Source of the DNA: Geomobilibacter sp964431365
GTDB taxonomy: Bacteria > Desulfobacterota > Desulfuromonadia > Geobacterales > DSM-12255
Length of the DNA stretch: 64,000 bases
Direction: 5' to 3'
Assembly: GCA_964431365.1 (NCBI GenBank)
Contig: CAYSJJ010000002.1
Span: 46,065 to 110,064, forward strand
Shown here in pieces: positions 1-8,738 of this stretch. A program made the translations under genes and the position numbers. How positions within the stretch are numbered: position 1 is the stretch's first letter; the number at the start of each line of letters is the position of its first letter. The notes beneath the pieces are model-generated. The model was not told the DNA's origin. It worked only from the letters and a program-made list of their open reading frames with translations, and ran no database searches.

Positions 1-162
1 AAGCGGCTCGAACCGATCCCCAGCGCCCGCATCGATGTTGCCAGGAATGTGTTTGCCGCGGTCAAGATGACCATCAGCAACCATAATCATATCGTCGAAG
101 AGGATCTGGCCGGACCGGTGAAGTTCCGGTGGAGCGAAGAAGAGCAGAGTGTGGTGTTCTGA
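1..162 (+). CDS. C-terminal end of an unidentified protein (partial)
   Basis: Frame 1 is open from the first base of the window to a TGA at 160-162, giving 53 residues that end in SEEEQSVVF. The start lies outside the window. The composition looks coding and the stop is 53 bases before coaE, in the same direction, so it is probably the upstream gene of the coaE transcript. I do not recognise the family from this fragment and assign no function. Confidence 0.5.
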   Translation, partial: KRLEPIPSARIDVARNVFAAVKMTISNHNHIVEEDLAGPVKFRWSEEEQSVVF

Positions 163-215
163 ACCGCCACTGTTGGGGGGGCGGTGTTGAAAACGGGAGA
201 GATCATGGGGTGCCC

Positions 216-827
216 ATGCGGGTAATCGGTCTGACCGGGGGGATAGCGTCGGGAAAGAGCACGGTGGCCCATATCCTGGAGCGTCTCGGCGTGCCGGTGA
301 TCGATGCCGACCGTTTGTCCCGGGAGGTGGTGGAACCGGGGACTCCGGCGCTGGCGGCCATCGTTGCCGAATTCGGCGCGGATCTGCTCGACCCTGAGGG
401 GAGGCTGGACCGGGCCAGGCTCGGGTCGATCGTCTTCGACGATCCGGCTGCACGACATCGGTTGGAGCGGATAACGCATCCGGCCATCGGGGCACGGGCC
501 GATGAACTGCTCGCCAGATACCGGCAGGCGGGAGAACCGGTGGTGATCTACATGGCACCACTCCTGATCGAGGCAGGGAGAGCCGGCCTGGTGGATGAAA
601 TCTGGGTGGTGTATGTCGACCGGGAGACCCAGACCGAGCGTCTCCGCCTGAGGGACGGTCTCGGCCGTAAGGAGGCAGGACAGCGGATAGACAGCCAGAT
701 GCCGATGGAGGAGAAGGCCGCCCGCGGCCGGCTGGTCATCGACAACAGGGGGACCCCGGCAGAGTTGGAGCGGCAGGTCATGGAGATATGGGAACGGGAG
801 ATACGTGGACTGGGGAGTGGGGAGTAG
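216..827 (+). CDS. coaE: Dephospho-CoA kinase
   Basis: This enzyme phosphorylates the 3'-hydroxyl of the ribose of dephospho-CoA, the last step of coenzyme A synthesis in the cytosol. The 203-residue protein has the usual family length. It opens with a P-loop, GGIASGKS at residues 8-15, followed by the DAD motif at 30-32. The family pattern of a long hydrophobic segment, LVDEIWVVYVD, with Arg-rich lid residues (RLRLRDGLGRKEA) follows. An in-frame ATG exists at 129, but the ATG at 216 gives the canonical MRVIGLTGG start, so I chose it. It is followed by a strong hairpin terminator. Confidence 0.95.
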   Translation: MRVIGLTGGIASGKSTVAHILERLGVPVIDADRLSREVVEPGTPALAAIVAEFGADLLDPEGRLDRARLGSIVFDDPAARHRLERITHPAIGARADELLARYRQAGEPVVIYMAPLLIEAGRAGLVDEIWVVYVDRETQTERLRLRDGLGRKEAGQRIDSQMPMEEKAARGRLVIDNRGTPAELERQVMEIWEREIRGLGSGE

Positions 828-832
828 GGACG

Positions 833-863
833 AAAAAAGGCCCCGGAAGCGGGGCCTTTTTTC
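833..863. terminator. Bidirectional rho-independent terminator
   Basis: A 7-bp GC stem (GGCCCCG / CGGGGCC, 839-845 and 850-856) with a GAAG loop is flanked by an A-run on the left and a T-run on the right. It lies between the convergent coaE and IclR genes and can serve both. Confidence 0.85.
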
Positions 864-908
864 TCTGCTGCGACCTGTGGTTTCTGCGGTTTTGCCAGTC
901 CCCAGTCC

Positions 909-1691
909 CTATTTGTGGTACCCGAGCTTGGCCGAAATATCCTCGCCCGCCTTTTTCACCAGCGGGATCAGCTCCTTTTCCATCCGCTCTTCGGAAAACC
1001 GCATGGACGGTCCCGAAATGCTCACTGCGCCGATGATGCGTCGTGTGTAGTCGCGGATCGGGGCTGCCACGCAACGGACACCGATATCCAGTTCCTCGTT
1101 GTCGACGGCGTATCCCATTTCGGCCACCGTCTTCAGGCCGACCTTCAATTCGTCACGGCCGGTGACGGTGTTCGGGGTATACCGCTTCATCTCCTTGGTC
1201 GGGAGGAAGTTGTCCAACTCCTCCTCGGTCATATAGGCGAGCTGGATCTTGCCGGCAGCCGTACAGTATGCCGGAAGCCGCGACCCTACCCGCGGTACGA
1301 CGCGCACGGTCAGGTCGGTCTCCACCGCATCCAGGTAGACGATATGGAACTCCTTCAGGATGGAGACGTAGGTGGTTTCGTTGCACTCCCTCACCAGGGC
1401 TTCCAGGATGGGTCTGGACTGACGGAGGAGTCCCATCTGCTTGATGAAGGTCTGCCCGAGTTCAAGGGTCTTGAGCCCAAGGCGATAGTTTTCCGTTACC
1501 CGGTTCTGTTCGATATATCCCCGGGACTCCAGGGTGGCAAGGAGTCTGAACACGTTGTTTTTGTGGAGCTTCAGCCGTTTGGAGAGCTCGGTGACCCCCA
1601 GTTCGTCCACATCGTCGTGGAACTGCTCCAGAAGATCTAGGGCATGGTCAACGGCCTGGATTATATATTCTGATTTCTCTTTTTTGGCCAT
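909..1691 (-). CDS. IclR-family transcriptional regulator
   Basis: This is a 260-residue DNA-binding regulator of the IclR type. The N-terminal winged helix (about residues 10-75, with VTELSKRLKLHKNNVFRLLATLESRGYI split over two helices) is followed by the effector-binding domain. The C-terminal half carries the family pattern of GSRLPAYCTAAGK, then GYAVDNEELDIGVRCVAAPI. The ATG at 1691 has an AAGGA ribosome site about 8 bases upstream. It faces coaE and is preceded by an AT-rich promoter region. The ligand and targets cannot be read from the sequence. No catabolic gene is divergent to it here. Confidence 0.9.
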   Translation of the reverse strand: MAKKEKSEYIIQAVDHALDLLEQFHDDVDELGVTELSKRLKLHKNNVFRLLATLESRGYIEQNRVTENYRLGLKTLELGQTFIKQMGLLRQSRPILEALVRECNETTYVSILKEFHIVYLDAVETDLTVRVVPRVGSRLPAYCTAAGKIQLAYMTEEELDNFLPTKEMKRYTPNTVTGRDELKVGLKTVAEMGYAVDNEELDIGVRCVAAPIRDYTRRIIGAVSISGPSMRFSEERMEKELIPLVKKAGEDISAKLGYHK

Positions 1692-2022
1692 GGGGTGATC
1701 CTTGTTTTATATATTTCCAAACATATTTCTATAGTATCAAGATCATTCTCAAGTCAAGGGCAATTTCGGTCTATTTATGAAAAAAACAGTTTCATTTCCG
1801 CATGTCATGTGAACATATGGGTTTTCATCGGCACCGACGGTTTTGCTCGTTGTGAAGCCGGTCTGCTGCTCTTTATTATTAAAAAATATTTGCTAAAATA
1901 TAGAATATTGTTTTAGAATTGTCAAGCATGCTTCTGTATAATAATTTTGCCCCTACTGTTAGGGGGGGATGCGCCTCGTAACATTATTGAGGGTTATCCG
2001 CAGGTTCCATGGGAGGGAAACC
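1692..2022. other. AT-rich intergenic promoter region
   Basis: These 331 bases separate the divergent IclR and universal stress protein genes. The stretch 1700-1950 is strikingly AT-rich with several TATAAT-like hexamers (for example around 1897-1912). A 73-codon reading frame at 1695-1916 has no ribosome site and non-coding composition, so I treat it as chance. No RNA gene or clear operator was seen. Confidence 0.5.
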
Positions 2023-2478
2023 GTGTTACATCTACGCAAGAAAATTCTGGTTGCCATTGATGGTTCGCCGCTCTCCGACAAGGCGGCGGACGAGGCGGTC
2101 CGGATGGCGGCCTGCAATCCCGGCCCGCTCAAAAGCACCATCTACGCCTTGCTGGTGCTCCCCAACGCTCCCCGCAACACCTTTACCGATTTCGTGCCTG
2201 CACCCCCCATTACCGAAACGGAAAAGTGGCAGGAACTCAAGGAGCGGATCTTCTACGTGATCGAGAAGAATGCTGCCGAGGCAGAGGTGCCGCTCGTGAT
2301 CAAGGTCGCCTATGGGAATCCGGCCGACGAACTCCTCTCCTTTGCCGAAAAGGAGGAGATCGACGTGATAGTCATCGGGAGTACCGGCAAGGGGTTTCTG
2401 AAGCGGAAGGTGCTGGGAAGCGTCTCACATTCGGTAGTGAAGAATGCCAAGTGTTCGGTCTACGTGGTGCGGGGGTGA
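2023..2478 (+). CDS. Universal stress protein (UspA family)
   Basis: The 151-residue protein has a Usp fold: an N-terminal KILVAIDGSP strand with the conserved Asp, and a C-terminal nucleotide-binding signature GSTG-x9-GS (within GSTGKGFLKRKVLGS) followed by SVVKNAKCSVYVV. The intact motif suggests an ATP-binding member. I chose a GTG start at 2023 because GGGAGGG lies five bases upstream. An in-frame ATG at 1969 would add an unlikely N-terminal extension. Its 3' end overlaps the convergent downstream gene by 19 bases. The role is probably in general stress or starvation, inferred from the family. Confidence 0.88.
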   Translation: MLHLRKKILVAIDGSPLSDKAADEAVRMAACNPGPLKSTIYALLVLPNAPRNTFTDFVPAPPITETEKWQELKERIFYVIEKNAAEAEVPLVIKVAYGNPADELLSFAEKEEIDVIVIGSTGKGFLKRKVLGSVSHSVVKNAKCSVYVVRG

Positions 2479-3293
2479 GGAGGCGCACCCTCCCCCGGCT
2501 CTGCCGAGGGGTGGCTGGTCTCCTTCCTCAGGTACTGGAGGATCTCCGCCAGGGTCTCCAGGATCAGCTCCTCGTCCCGCGGGAATTCGTGGGGCGACAG
2601 TTCGACGGTCAGGGAATGGTTGAAGTCGGTGCTGCGCAGGTGGTTCAGGAAGCGGGTCAGCGGCAGAATGCCGTGACCCGGTATGAGGTGTTCCCGGCCG
2701 TAGCCGTAGTCGGAAAAGTGGATGTTCCGTATCCTCCCTGAATTGTAGCAGAGGTAGAAGTCGTTGATGAAATTCGCCTTGCCGGACCCCATATGGGTGG
2801 TGTCGAACGTAAGGTAGAGGTTACGCTCCTGAAGGAACTCGATCATCTTCTCGGTATTGGAGAGGATGTGCGGGTTGATCTTGAATTTTCCCACCCACGG
2901 CATGTTCTCCAGCGTGACCGTGACCGCACCGCGGCCTATCTCCTCCTGAAAATCGTTGATCCTGTAAAGCCAGCGCCAGAAGCCGAGCTCCACGTCCATC
3001 CAGGACGGGGGGTGGAAGTTGACCAGCGGAACAGCGCAGGCAGCTGCCAGCTCCACCGACCGTTTGAGCGAGTCCATCGGGCTTCCCCAGCCATCCAGCG
3101 GCATGAACGGCGAGTGAATGGAGTGGATGGGGGCAATGGCGGCCGTGGCCTCGATGAGCTGCCGGCAGTTGACCCGCTGGAACTCCTGGTTGATGATCAG
3201 TTCGACACCGTCGTATCCGGCCTGCATGGCGATGGAAGCAGCTCTGGCGAGGGGGAGGGTGTAGAGGGTTCCGGTTGAGAGGGAGATCCGCAT
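2460..3293 (-). CDS. Sugar phosphate isomerase/epimerase-like TIM barrel protein
   Basis: This 277-residue protein resembles the xylose isomerase-like/AP endonuclease 2 family. The N-terminus is typical (RISLSTGTLYTLPL... GYDGVELI). Candidate metal ligands include a Glu in VTLENMPW, DTTHMG, the His of NIHFSDYG, and a late Glu in LTVELSPHE. The substrate is unknown. It is the last gene of the minus-strand symporter operon, with its ATG only six bases after the stop of the preceding gene. The C-terminal tail is Pro/Glu-rich and overlaps the usp gene tail to tail. Confidence 0.8.
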   Translation of the reverse strand: MRISLSTGTLYTLPLARAASIAMQAGYDGVELIINQEFQRVNCRQLIEATAAIAPIHSIHSPFMPLDGWGSPMDSLKRSVELAAACAVPLVNFHPPSWMDVELGFWRWLYRINDFQEEIGRGAVTVTLENMPWVGKFKINPHILSNTEKMIEFLQERNLYLTFDTTHMGSGKANFINDFYLCYNSGRIRNIHFSDYGYGREHLIPGHGILPLTRFLNHLRSTDFNHSLTVELSPHEFPRDEELILETLAEILQYLRKETSHPSAEPGEGAPPHPRTT

Positions 3294-3299
3294 GGCCCC

Positions 3300-4583
3300 T
3301 CACCCCTCCTCGGTCAGCTTCACGTAGAGGAGTCTCTGGAGGGTATGGACGGCGTCGAGTCCGCTGCGCAGGGCCGAGGCATCCGACTCCGACAGCTGGT
3401 CGGGATACACATACGGGGTCGTTCCCGTGTCCGGCGTCAACTCGAAGAGGACCTTCTGCCGGATGAACAGTTGATAGGCCTGGAGCAGGCGCTCCGAAAG
3501 CTCCACATCCAGGGCGCGTCGTGTCAGCAACTCCTTTATGCGTGCCACGGTGCCGGTCTCCGAAATCCCGGCAGCCAACGCCAGCCAGCGAAGTGTGGAG
3601 ACGAGCGGGGCAATGGCCAGTTGGTCGAGGTTGAAGGCCCCCCGGTACTCGCCCCCCCTTTCCACACGGTACCCGCCGAACATGCCGAGAGGGAGGGGGA
3701 GGGCGGTTGCCTGCCGGGCCAGCGCCCTGCCGGTCGGCGTATGCCAGCATTCCGCCACCAGCGCCTTGGAGAGCTCCATCCCGCGGGCGAGGAGTTCCGG
3801 GTCACCGGTGACGGCACGCAGATCGATCAACTGCTCAAGGCGATGGGGAACGGCTTCCTCGTCCGTCGTGTGAAAGAAGCCGGAAAGATGGATGGTCGGC
3901 CGGCCGCTGGAGAGAAGGCCTCTCCCGGCATCGTCGGCATGCTTCTGCCATGCGGCCAGCGTCCCGGTCCAGAGGTAGTCGCCGGGACCGTCCGGGTCGG
4001 GCGACACCGCGTGGCCGCACTCCTTCAGCAGCGCCAGGAGCTGGAATTTGAGACGGATGAAGTAGTCGCGGCTCGCCTCGTCGCTCCCCTCATGGATCAG
4101 GAAATAACAGCTGCTGCTTCGAAATGTCTGTTCCTGCCGGCCGCTGCTGCCGGACGCCAGGATCCCGAACCGGGCTGCCGGGGGGGGGGCGGCGTCGAGG
4201 CGGAGCAGGTTCGCGGCCAGCGTCGAGGCCGCGGAAATCAGGCGGTCCTTGGCCATCCCGGCGATTTCGTGCAGCGCGACGACCGATTGGCGATGGTTGA
4301 AATACTCTCCGCAGATGGCGGCACATCTGCGGTAGGCGGCTGCAAGCTCGTCGGCAAAGGAGGCGCGGTCGAGGTCGTCCAGGGAGGCGGCAAAAACGGC
4401 AGCGGTTGCCTGCTCGTAGTCGATCTCCCCTTCCAGCAGGCGGGAAAGCTGCTGGAGAGGATTCCCCTCCCGGTCGGTCGATGAGAGCTGGCTGTTCGCC
4501 TGGCCCCGGAAGAACTCCAGGAGCTCCACCGCTCCTTTCGAGGCAAGGATGCCGCTGCCGCTGGAACCGAGAAAGATCGCCAT
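3300..4583 (-). CDS. DUF294-type putative nucleotidyltransferase, degenerate active site
   Basis: The 427-residue protein has the arrangement of the DUF294 nucleotidyltransferase-like domain (GSSGRQEQ at about residues 145-152) plus the C-terminal substrate-binding helical domain (roughly 280-427). Proteins of this class commonly sit beside acetate-type symporters and are thought to regulate them. Family members usually continue after the GSxGRxEQ motif with a Thr and a D-x-D-N metal-binding stretch. Here the matching place reads RSSSCYFLI, so the acidic residues are missing and catalysis is doubtful. No CBS domains are present. The start has GGAGGGG eight bases upstream. It lies between the symporter and the TIM-barrel gene in one transcript. 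Confidence 0.75.
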   Translation of the reverse strand: MAIFLGSSGSGILASKGAVELLEFFRGQANSQLSSTDREGNPLQQLSRLLEGEIDYEQATAAVFAASLDDLDRASFADELAAAYRRCAAICGEYFNHRQSVVALHEIAGMAKDRLISAASTLAANLLRLDAAPPPAARFGILASGSSGRQEQTFRSSSCYFLIHEGSDEASRDYFIRLKFQLLALLKECGHAVSPDPDGPGDYLWTGTLAAWQKHADDAGRGLLSSGRPTIHLSGFFHTTDEEAVPHRLEQLIDLRAVTGDPELLARGMELSKALVAECWHTPTGRALARQATALPLPLGMFGGYRVERGGEYRGAFNLDQLAIAPLVSTLRWLALAAGISETGTVARIKELLTRRALDVELSERLLQAYQLFIRQKVLFELTPDTGTTPYVYPDQLSESDASALRSGLDAVHTLQRLLYVKLTEEG

Positions 4584-4649
4584 GCTACCAGCCCCTCCGG
4601 GTAGTGGCGGCGAAACGGAGCCGGCCGTGTCCCTCGTTTCGCCACGTCA

Positions 4650-6212
4650 TCATCGAAACTCCGTCGTTTCGGCGACGGTTCGGTCGCCATGGACCTCTCG
4701 GGCCAGGAATTCACGTATCTCGGCAGGGGGCGGGGGGGTCGACAGGGAGACGGCGACCATGATCAGGATGACCAGCGGGGCTCCACAGAAGGCTGACGAG
4801 GTGAGCGGGAAGAGTGTTGCGACCAGCGGCACGTAGGGGCCGAAAAGCGGCGCACTGAAGGTGATCAGGCTCCCGGCCAGCATCCCGGCGATGACCCCCT
4901 CGCGATTGGCCCGTCCCCACCAGATCCCCAGGAGAAATGCCGGGAAAATGGTGTTGCCGGCCAGGGCGAACGCCACGGCGGTGATCTCGGCGATCAGCCC
5001 GGGATGCTTCAGCGCGGCAACCATCACCAGCAGGGCGAGCACCAGGGTGCCGGTCTTGGCCACGGCCATCCGTTTTGCTTCGCTGGCCTGGGGATTGATC
5101 AGCCGGTAGTAGATATCGTAGGAGATGGATGCCGCGCCGGTCATCAGGAGTCCGGCCACGGTGAAGAAGGCGGCGCTGACCGCGCCGGCGGCCAGAATGC
5201 CGATCAGCCAGGGGGGGAGCCCACCCAGCACCGAGGTCTTCAGGACGACGATGTCGGCCATGGCCCGGTTCGCTGCCGGCGGCAGCATGATCCCGTGACG
5301 CGCCTCCAGAAGCTTGCCGAAGACGGCGTACGCCGGCGCCGACCAATAGATCAGGGCGATGAAGAAGAGTCCCCAGACCACGCTCCAGCGGGCATCCCGG
5401 ATGTTGGGGACGGTGTAGAAGCGTGACAGGACATGGGGCAGGCCGGCAGTCCCCACCATCAGGGTGAAGCAGAGGGCTGCCCACTGGAACGGCGAACTGT
5501 GGGCGAACGGGGCGCCGAGATCGATGCTGAAGTTCTGCTGCAGCTCGGTCAGCGCGGCTCCGTAGCCGAACTGGGGGAGGAGCCAGAAGTAGCCGAGCCG
5601 GTACGCCAGCACCATGAGCGGAAGGATGAAGGAGACGATCAGCACGGTATACTGGAGCTGCTGGGTCCTGGAGACCCCCAGCATGCCGGAGACCACGATG
5701 TAGGACATGACGGCGACGGCCCCCAGAACGACCCCGTTGCTGTAGGAGATCCCCAGCAGCCAGGAGAAGAGCATGCCGATCCCCTTGAACTGGGCAACGC
5801 TGTAGATAAGGGCGATGCCGATGGAGATGTAGGCCGACAGCCGCCGTGCCAATGGGGAGGCGTAGCGTTCGCCGACGAAGTCCGGTGCCGTGTATTTGCC
5901 GAAACGGCGGATGGGGCCTGCCAGGAGCACCAGGAGGAGGACGTAGCCGCCGGTCCAGCCGATCACGTAGGCCAGGGCGTCGTAGCCGTAGAGGTAGATG
6001 ACGCCGGCCAGGCCGAGAAAGCTGGCCGCGCTCATCCAGTTGCTGGCAATGGCGGCCCCGCCGCCGATCCTCCCGGTGTAGCGGCCGCCAACGCCGTATT
6101 CGGAGCTTTCCCTCGCCTTGGCCATCAGGCCGACGACGATAAAGGAGAGAAGGACCACGCAGACGATGACCATCGGCCAGACGGAAGGTTCGGCAAGGCG
6201 CATGCTAGTCAT
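4650..6212 (-). CDS. Sodium:solute symporter, large subunit (acetate permease-like)
   Basis: This is a 520-residue integral membrane protein of the solute:sodium symporter family, with about 13 hydrophobic helices and the family's signature SNWMSAASFLGLAG in the second helix. It belongs to the subtype that works with a separate small subunit of the DUF4212 family, encoded just upstream with an 8-base overlap. The nearest characterised relatives move acetate or other short organic acids with Na+, which suits a Geobacter-type acetate oxidiser, but the substrate is inferred. A second ATG at 6203 is possible. The gene sits in a run with a DUF294 protein and a TIM-barrel enzyme. Confidence 0.9.
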   Translation of the reverse strand: MTSMRLAEPSVWPMVIVCVVLLSFIVVGLMAKARESSEYGVGGRYTGRIGGGAAIASNWMSAASFLGLAGVIYLYGYDALAYVIGWTGGYVLLLVLLAGPIRRFGKYTAPDFVGERYASPLARRLSAYISIGIALIYSVAQFKGIGMLFSWLLGISYSNGVVLGAVAVMSYIVVSGMLGVSRTQQLQYTVLIVSFILPLMVLAYRLGYFWLLPQFGYGAALTELQQNFSIDLGAPFAHSSPFQWAALCFTLMVGTAGLPHVLSRFYTVPNIRDARWSVVWGLFFIALIYWSAPAYAVFGKLLEARHGIMLPPAANRAMADIVVLKTSVLGGLPPWLIGILAAGAVSAAFFTVAGLLMTGAASISYDIYYRLINPQASEAKRMAVAKTGTLVLALLVMVAALKHPGLIAEITAVAFALAGNTIFPAFLLGIWWGRANREGVIAGMLAGSLITFSAPLFGPYVPLVATLFPLTSSAFCGAPLVILIMVAVSLSTPPPPAEIREFLAREVHGDRTVAETTEFR

Positions 6213-6528
6213 AGAAGCCGTTTCTCCTCCGGCTGTTCCGCTCCGACAGGCGGTCGATGCAGAGATTGAAGATGACGCAGAGGATGACGAACCAGAGCGG
6301 GAGGAACTGGCCGGTGAACCAGAAATGGAACGGGAGGTTGAAAAAGACGAAGCGGGTCAGGAAACTCTGCCCCTGCTGGTCGGCCAGAAGCCGTACCAGG
6401 AGCTGAAAGCCGAACGGGAGCGCCCCCCATCCCACCAGGATGGCGACGATCAGGGCAACTTCGCCGTTCATGCGGCCCCCTGCCGGTTTCCGAACGGTGA
6501 TCCGGTCCGGATCGTTCTGCTGCTCCAT
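6205..6528 (-). CDS. Sodium/substrate symporter small subunit (DUF4212)
   Basis: This 107-residue protein has two hydrophobic helices (about residues 22-45 and 65-92) and the family feature FFNLPFHFWFTGQFLPLWFVILCVIFNLCIDRL. DUF4212 proteins pair with a large symporter subunit, here the next gene, whose start overlaps this stop by 8 bases (translational coupling). The tail is basic and hydrophilic. It starts the operon 6528-2460. Confidence 0.9.
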   Translation of the reverse strand: MEQQNDPDRITVRKPAGGRMNGEVALIVAILVGWGALPFGFQLLVRLLADQQGQSFLTRFVFFNLPFHFWFTGQFLPLWFVILCVIFNLCIDRLSERNSRRRNGFYD

Positions 6529-6545
6529 GGCCTCTTCCCCCTACC

Positions 6546-7826
6546 TTAACTATGAAACGATTCCACTCCCGGTGCCGGGTCAATTGTAGCAGCAATATCG
6601 GCCGCGTCCACCGCGTCGGCCTTCATGATCTCGCGCAGGACCGTGGTGGCGTAAGCCCCCCGGGGAAGGGTGAATTCCAGGACCAGGTCATCGCCGTCCC
6701 GGTCGGCCGTCGCGTCACGGATTGGGATGCGCAGTGCCCGGCGTTCCCCTTCCAGCCTGAATGGGGAGGGCCCGGCAAGGTCCGCGGGGGTAAGCCCTTC
6801 GTCGGCCAGGACCGCCAGTTCCATCTCCAGCGGAACTCCCTGGGGAAGCGTGACCTTGCTGCCGAAGAGCGGCCCGGACGGGGAGATTTCCAGCGCCTCT
6901 GCCCGGGAAGCCTCGGCAGCCGGGTCCTCCACCAGGAAACAGGCGCCGTTGGCATGCTTGAAGGCGAGGTCGCCGGCCATGACCCGGTCGAAACCGTCGA
7001 GCCTCCTGGCCAGCAGCCGGTCGAAGAGGAGCGATTGCCAGGCCGAAAGGAAGAGCCTTGTCAGCCGCGGCGGGATACGGCCCACGGCCCGCTGCCAGTC
7101 GTCGGGGCGTTTCAGCAGGCTGGCCACCACGTCCCGCTCCACCCGGCAGTGGCCGGGAAAGGCCTCCATGCTGCCGGCCAGGTCTCCCTCCCGGAAAAGG
7201 GTGATCGCCTGCCGCCAGCGTTCGTCGCGCACCAGCGCCGGGTCGCCCACAAGCGCCGTGACCGCCTCCCGGAACTCCCCCCGCAGCAGGTGCCGGCCGA
7301 TCAGGTGGGAATTCCCCTGGCTGCCGTAACGCTGCTCGCCGAAGAAGTTCGGACAGCCCCGTTTCGCAAGGATCGCCAGGACTGCCCGGCTCTGTTCCAG
7401 CCCGTCTCCCTTTACCTCGCGCACCCGGATCAGGAAGCGGTTGCCTGCCAGGTGACCCAGGCGGAGCTTGTTGGTGTGCCGATCCACGCCGAGGATGGCT
7501 ATCCCGGGGATGGAGAGCCCCTGGAGCCGTTCCGGCGCCACCCGCGGCAGGGAGACGGTCTGGCGGGTAATCCCCCGGCTGTCTTTCATGCCGGCGTAGC
7601 CGATCTCCCGTTCCGGCAGATGCAGGGACTTGGCCAGGCGGCGGATCGCCTCCAGGGTGGTGATGCCGCTCTTCTCGATGAGCACGTAGGTATGCTCGCC
7701 ACTGCCGCATGGCTGGTAGAGGGGGATTTCGGTCACCTGGAAGTCGGCGGCCAGCGTCTTGATGACCCCGCCGGTGCCGGGGATCTCCGCGGTCAGATAG
7801 GGAAGGGACTGCGTTTCACCACTCAC
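6546..7826 (-). CDS. truD: tRNA pseudouridine(13) synthase
   Basis: TruD converts uridine 13 of certain tRNAs to pseudouridine. The 426-residue protein carries the family motif GYAGMKDSRGITRQ, whose Asp is the catalytic residue, the NFFGEQRYG segment, and the inserted TRUD domain. The basic N-terminal IKTLAADFQVTEIP also fits. Translation appears to start with GTG at 7826, after a TTAGGAGTG site upstream. The next gene on this strand (DUF4212) begins 17 bases after the stop, so truD may be cotranscribed with the symporter operon. Confidence 0.95.
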   Translation of the reverse strand: MSGETQSLPYLTAEIPGTGGVIKTLAADFQVTEIPLYQPCGSGEHTYVLIEKSGITTLEAIRRLAKSLHLPEREIGYAGMKDSRGITRQTVSLPRVAPERLQGLSIPGIAILGVDRHTNKLRLGHLAGNRFLIRVREVKGDGLEQSRAVLAILAKRGCPNFFGEQRYGSQGNSHLIGRHLLRGEFREAVTALVGDPALVRDERWRQAITLFREGDLAGSMEAFPGHCRVERDVVASLLKRPDDWQRAVGRIPPRLTRLFLSAWQSLLFDRLLARRLDGFDRVMAGDLAFKHANGACFLVEDPAAEASRAEALEISPSGPLFGSKVTLPQGVPLEMELAVLADEGLTPADLAGPSPFRLEGERRALRIPIRDATADRDGDDLVLEFTLPRGAYATTVLREIMKADAVDAADIAATIDPAPGVESFHS

Positions 7827-7881
7827 ACGTCACTCCTAAGCCGGCATAGCCGGGACTAACACGATACAGGATCTTTGATTT

Positions 7882-7966
7882 GACAGGGATAAACAGGATG
7901 GACAGGATAAAGGCTGTAACATGAACGCCAAGACCTTCTCTGTTTTCATCCTGGACCTCCCTGTTA
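7882..7966. repeat. Imperfect intergenic inverted repeat
   Basis: The left arm GACAGGGATAAACAGGATG (7882-7900) is mirrored by CATCCTGGACCTCCCTGTTA (7947-7966). The blocks ACAGGGA and CAGGATG are conserved, and CAGGATG/GACAGGAT recurs inside the left arm. It fills the gap between trmB and truD and touches the trmB stop. It may act as a transcript end or be a dispersed repeat. There is no T-run long enough to call it a terminator. Confidence 0.45.
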
Positions 7967-8614
7967 TTTATTGTTTTTGGTGCGCTTCCGGTAGTGGACG
8001 AAATAGATCCGTGCCCCGTGGGCCATGAACTTCAGCATGTATTTGGTGCGGTGATAGCCGGCAAGCTCGTGGCGGTAGAGGTCCGGGGCCAGGCAGTTTT
8101 CGAACCCCTCCAGCTGCGGCATGAAGCCGGCCACGTCGATCCCGTAGTCATCGAAATCGGTGGCGAAGTGGAAGTCGCCCCCCTCCACCAGGTAGTCGGA
8201 CAGGAACCTGACGAACGCCGGCTGCACCAGGCGGCGCTTCCGGTGCCGCTGTTTGGGCCACGGGTCGGGGCAGTTGATGAAGACCTTCTGCAGGGAGCCC
8301 GGCGGAAGATGGTCGACGATGAACTGCCGTGCCTCGAAACGTCCCACCCGGACGTTGGTGAGGCCCGCCTTTTCGACCCGGCGGCAGGTCTTGTAGCACC
8401 CCTTGTTGTAATAATCCAGGGCGATGAAGTTCAGCTCGGGAAAGTCCGCGGCGGTCTTGGCCACGAAATCGCCGATGCCGCAGCCGATCTCCAGGGCCAG
8501 CGGCCGGTCGTTGCCGAAAATGGCGCTCCAGTCGGGCTGCTTGGGCAGCTCTTCGGGCTTGAGGAACAACGGTGAATCGATGGCAATCATGGTCTGCGTA
8601 CTGATACGGTGCAT
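7964..8614 (-). CDS. trmB: tRNA (guanine-N7-)-methyltransferase
   Basis: TrmB uses S-adenosylmethionine to methylate G46 in the tRNA variable loop. The 216-residue protein shows the SAM site LEIGCGIGDFV, then IALDYYNKGCYKTCRRV, and the diagnostic PDPWPKQRHRKRRL loop. A later ATG (8590) is possible. Neither start has a strong ribosome site, and I kept the longer form. It is divergent to the helicase gene. Confidence 0.93.
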   Translation of the reverse strand: MHRISTQTMIAIDSPLFLKPEELPKQPDWSAIFGNDRPLALEIGCGIGDFVAKTAADFPELNFIALDYYNKGCYKTCRRVEKAGLTNVRVGRFEARQFIVDHLPPGSLQKVFINCPDPWPKQRHRKRRLVQPAFVRFLSDYLVEGGDFHFATDFDDYGIDVAGFMPQLEGFENCLAPDLYRHELAGYHRTKYMLKFMAHGARIYFVHYRKRTKNNK

Positions 8615-8738
8615 AGCCCGGGATTATTAGCACAGACGGCCATGCTCGGGAAAGCAGATATTTGCGACTTCGTTGCCATTTCCGAGAGGGTGTGTTAAAG
8701 CTTTAGAGTTGCTAACGGCAGAAATAAAAGGAAAAAAC

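Noticed and set aside
1695..1916. 73-codon frame in the IclR upstream region
   Set aside because: It starts inside an AT-rich promoter region, has no ribosome site and no conserved look.
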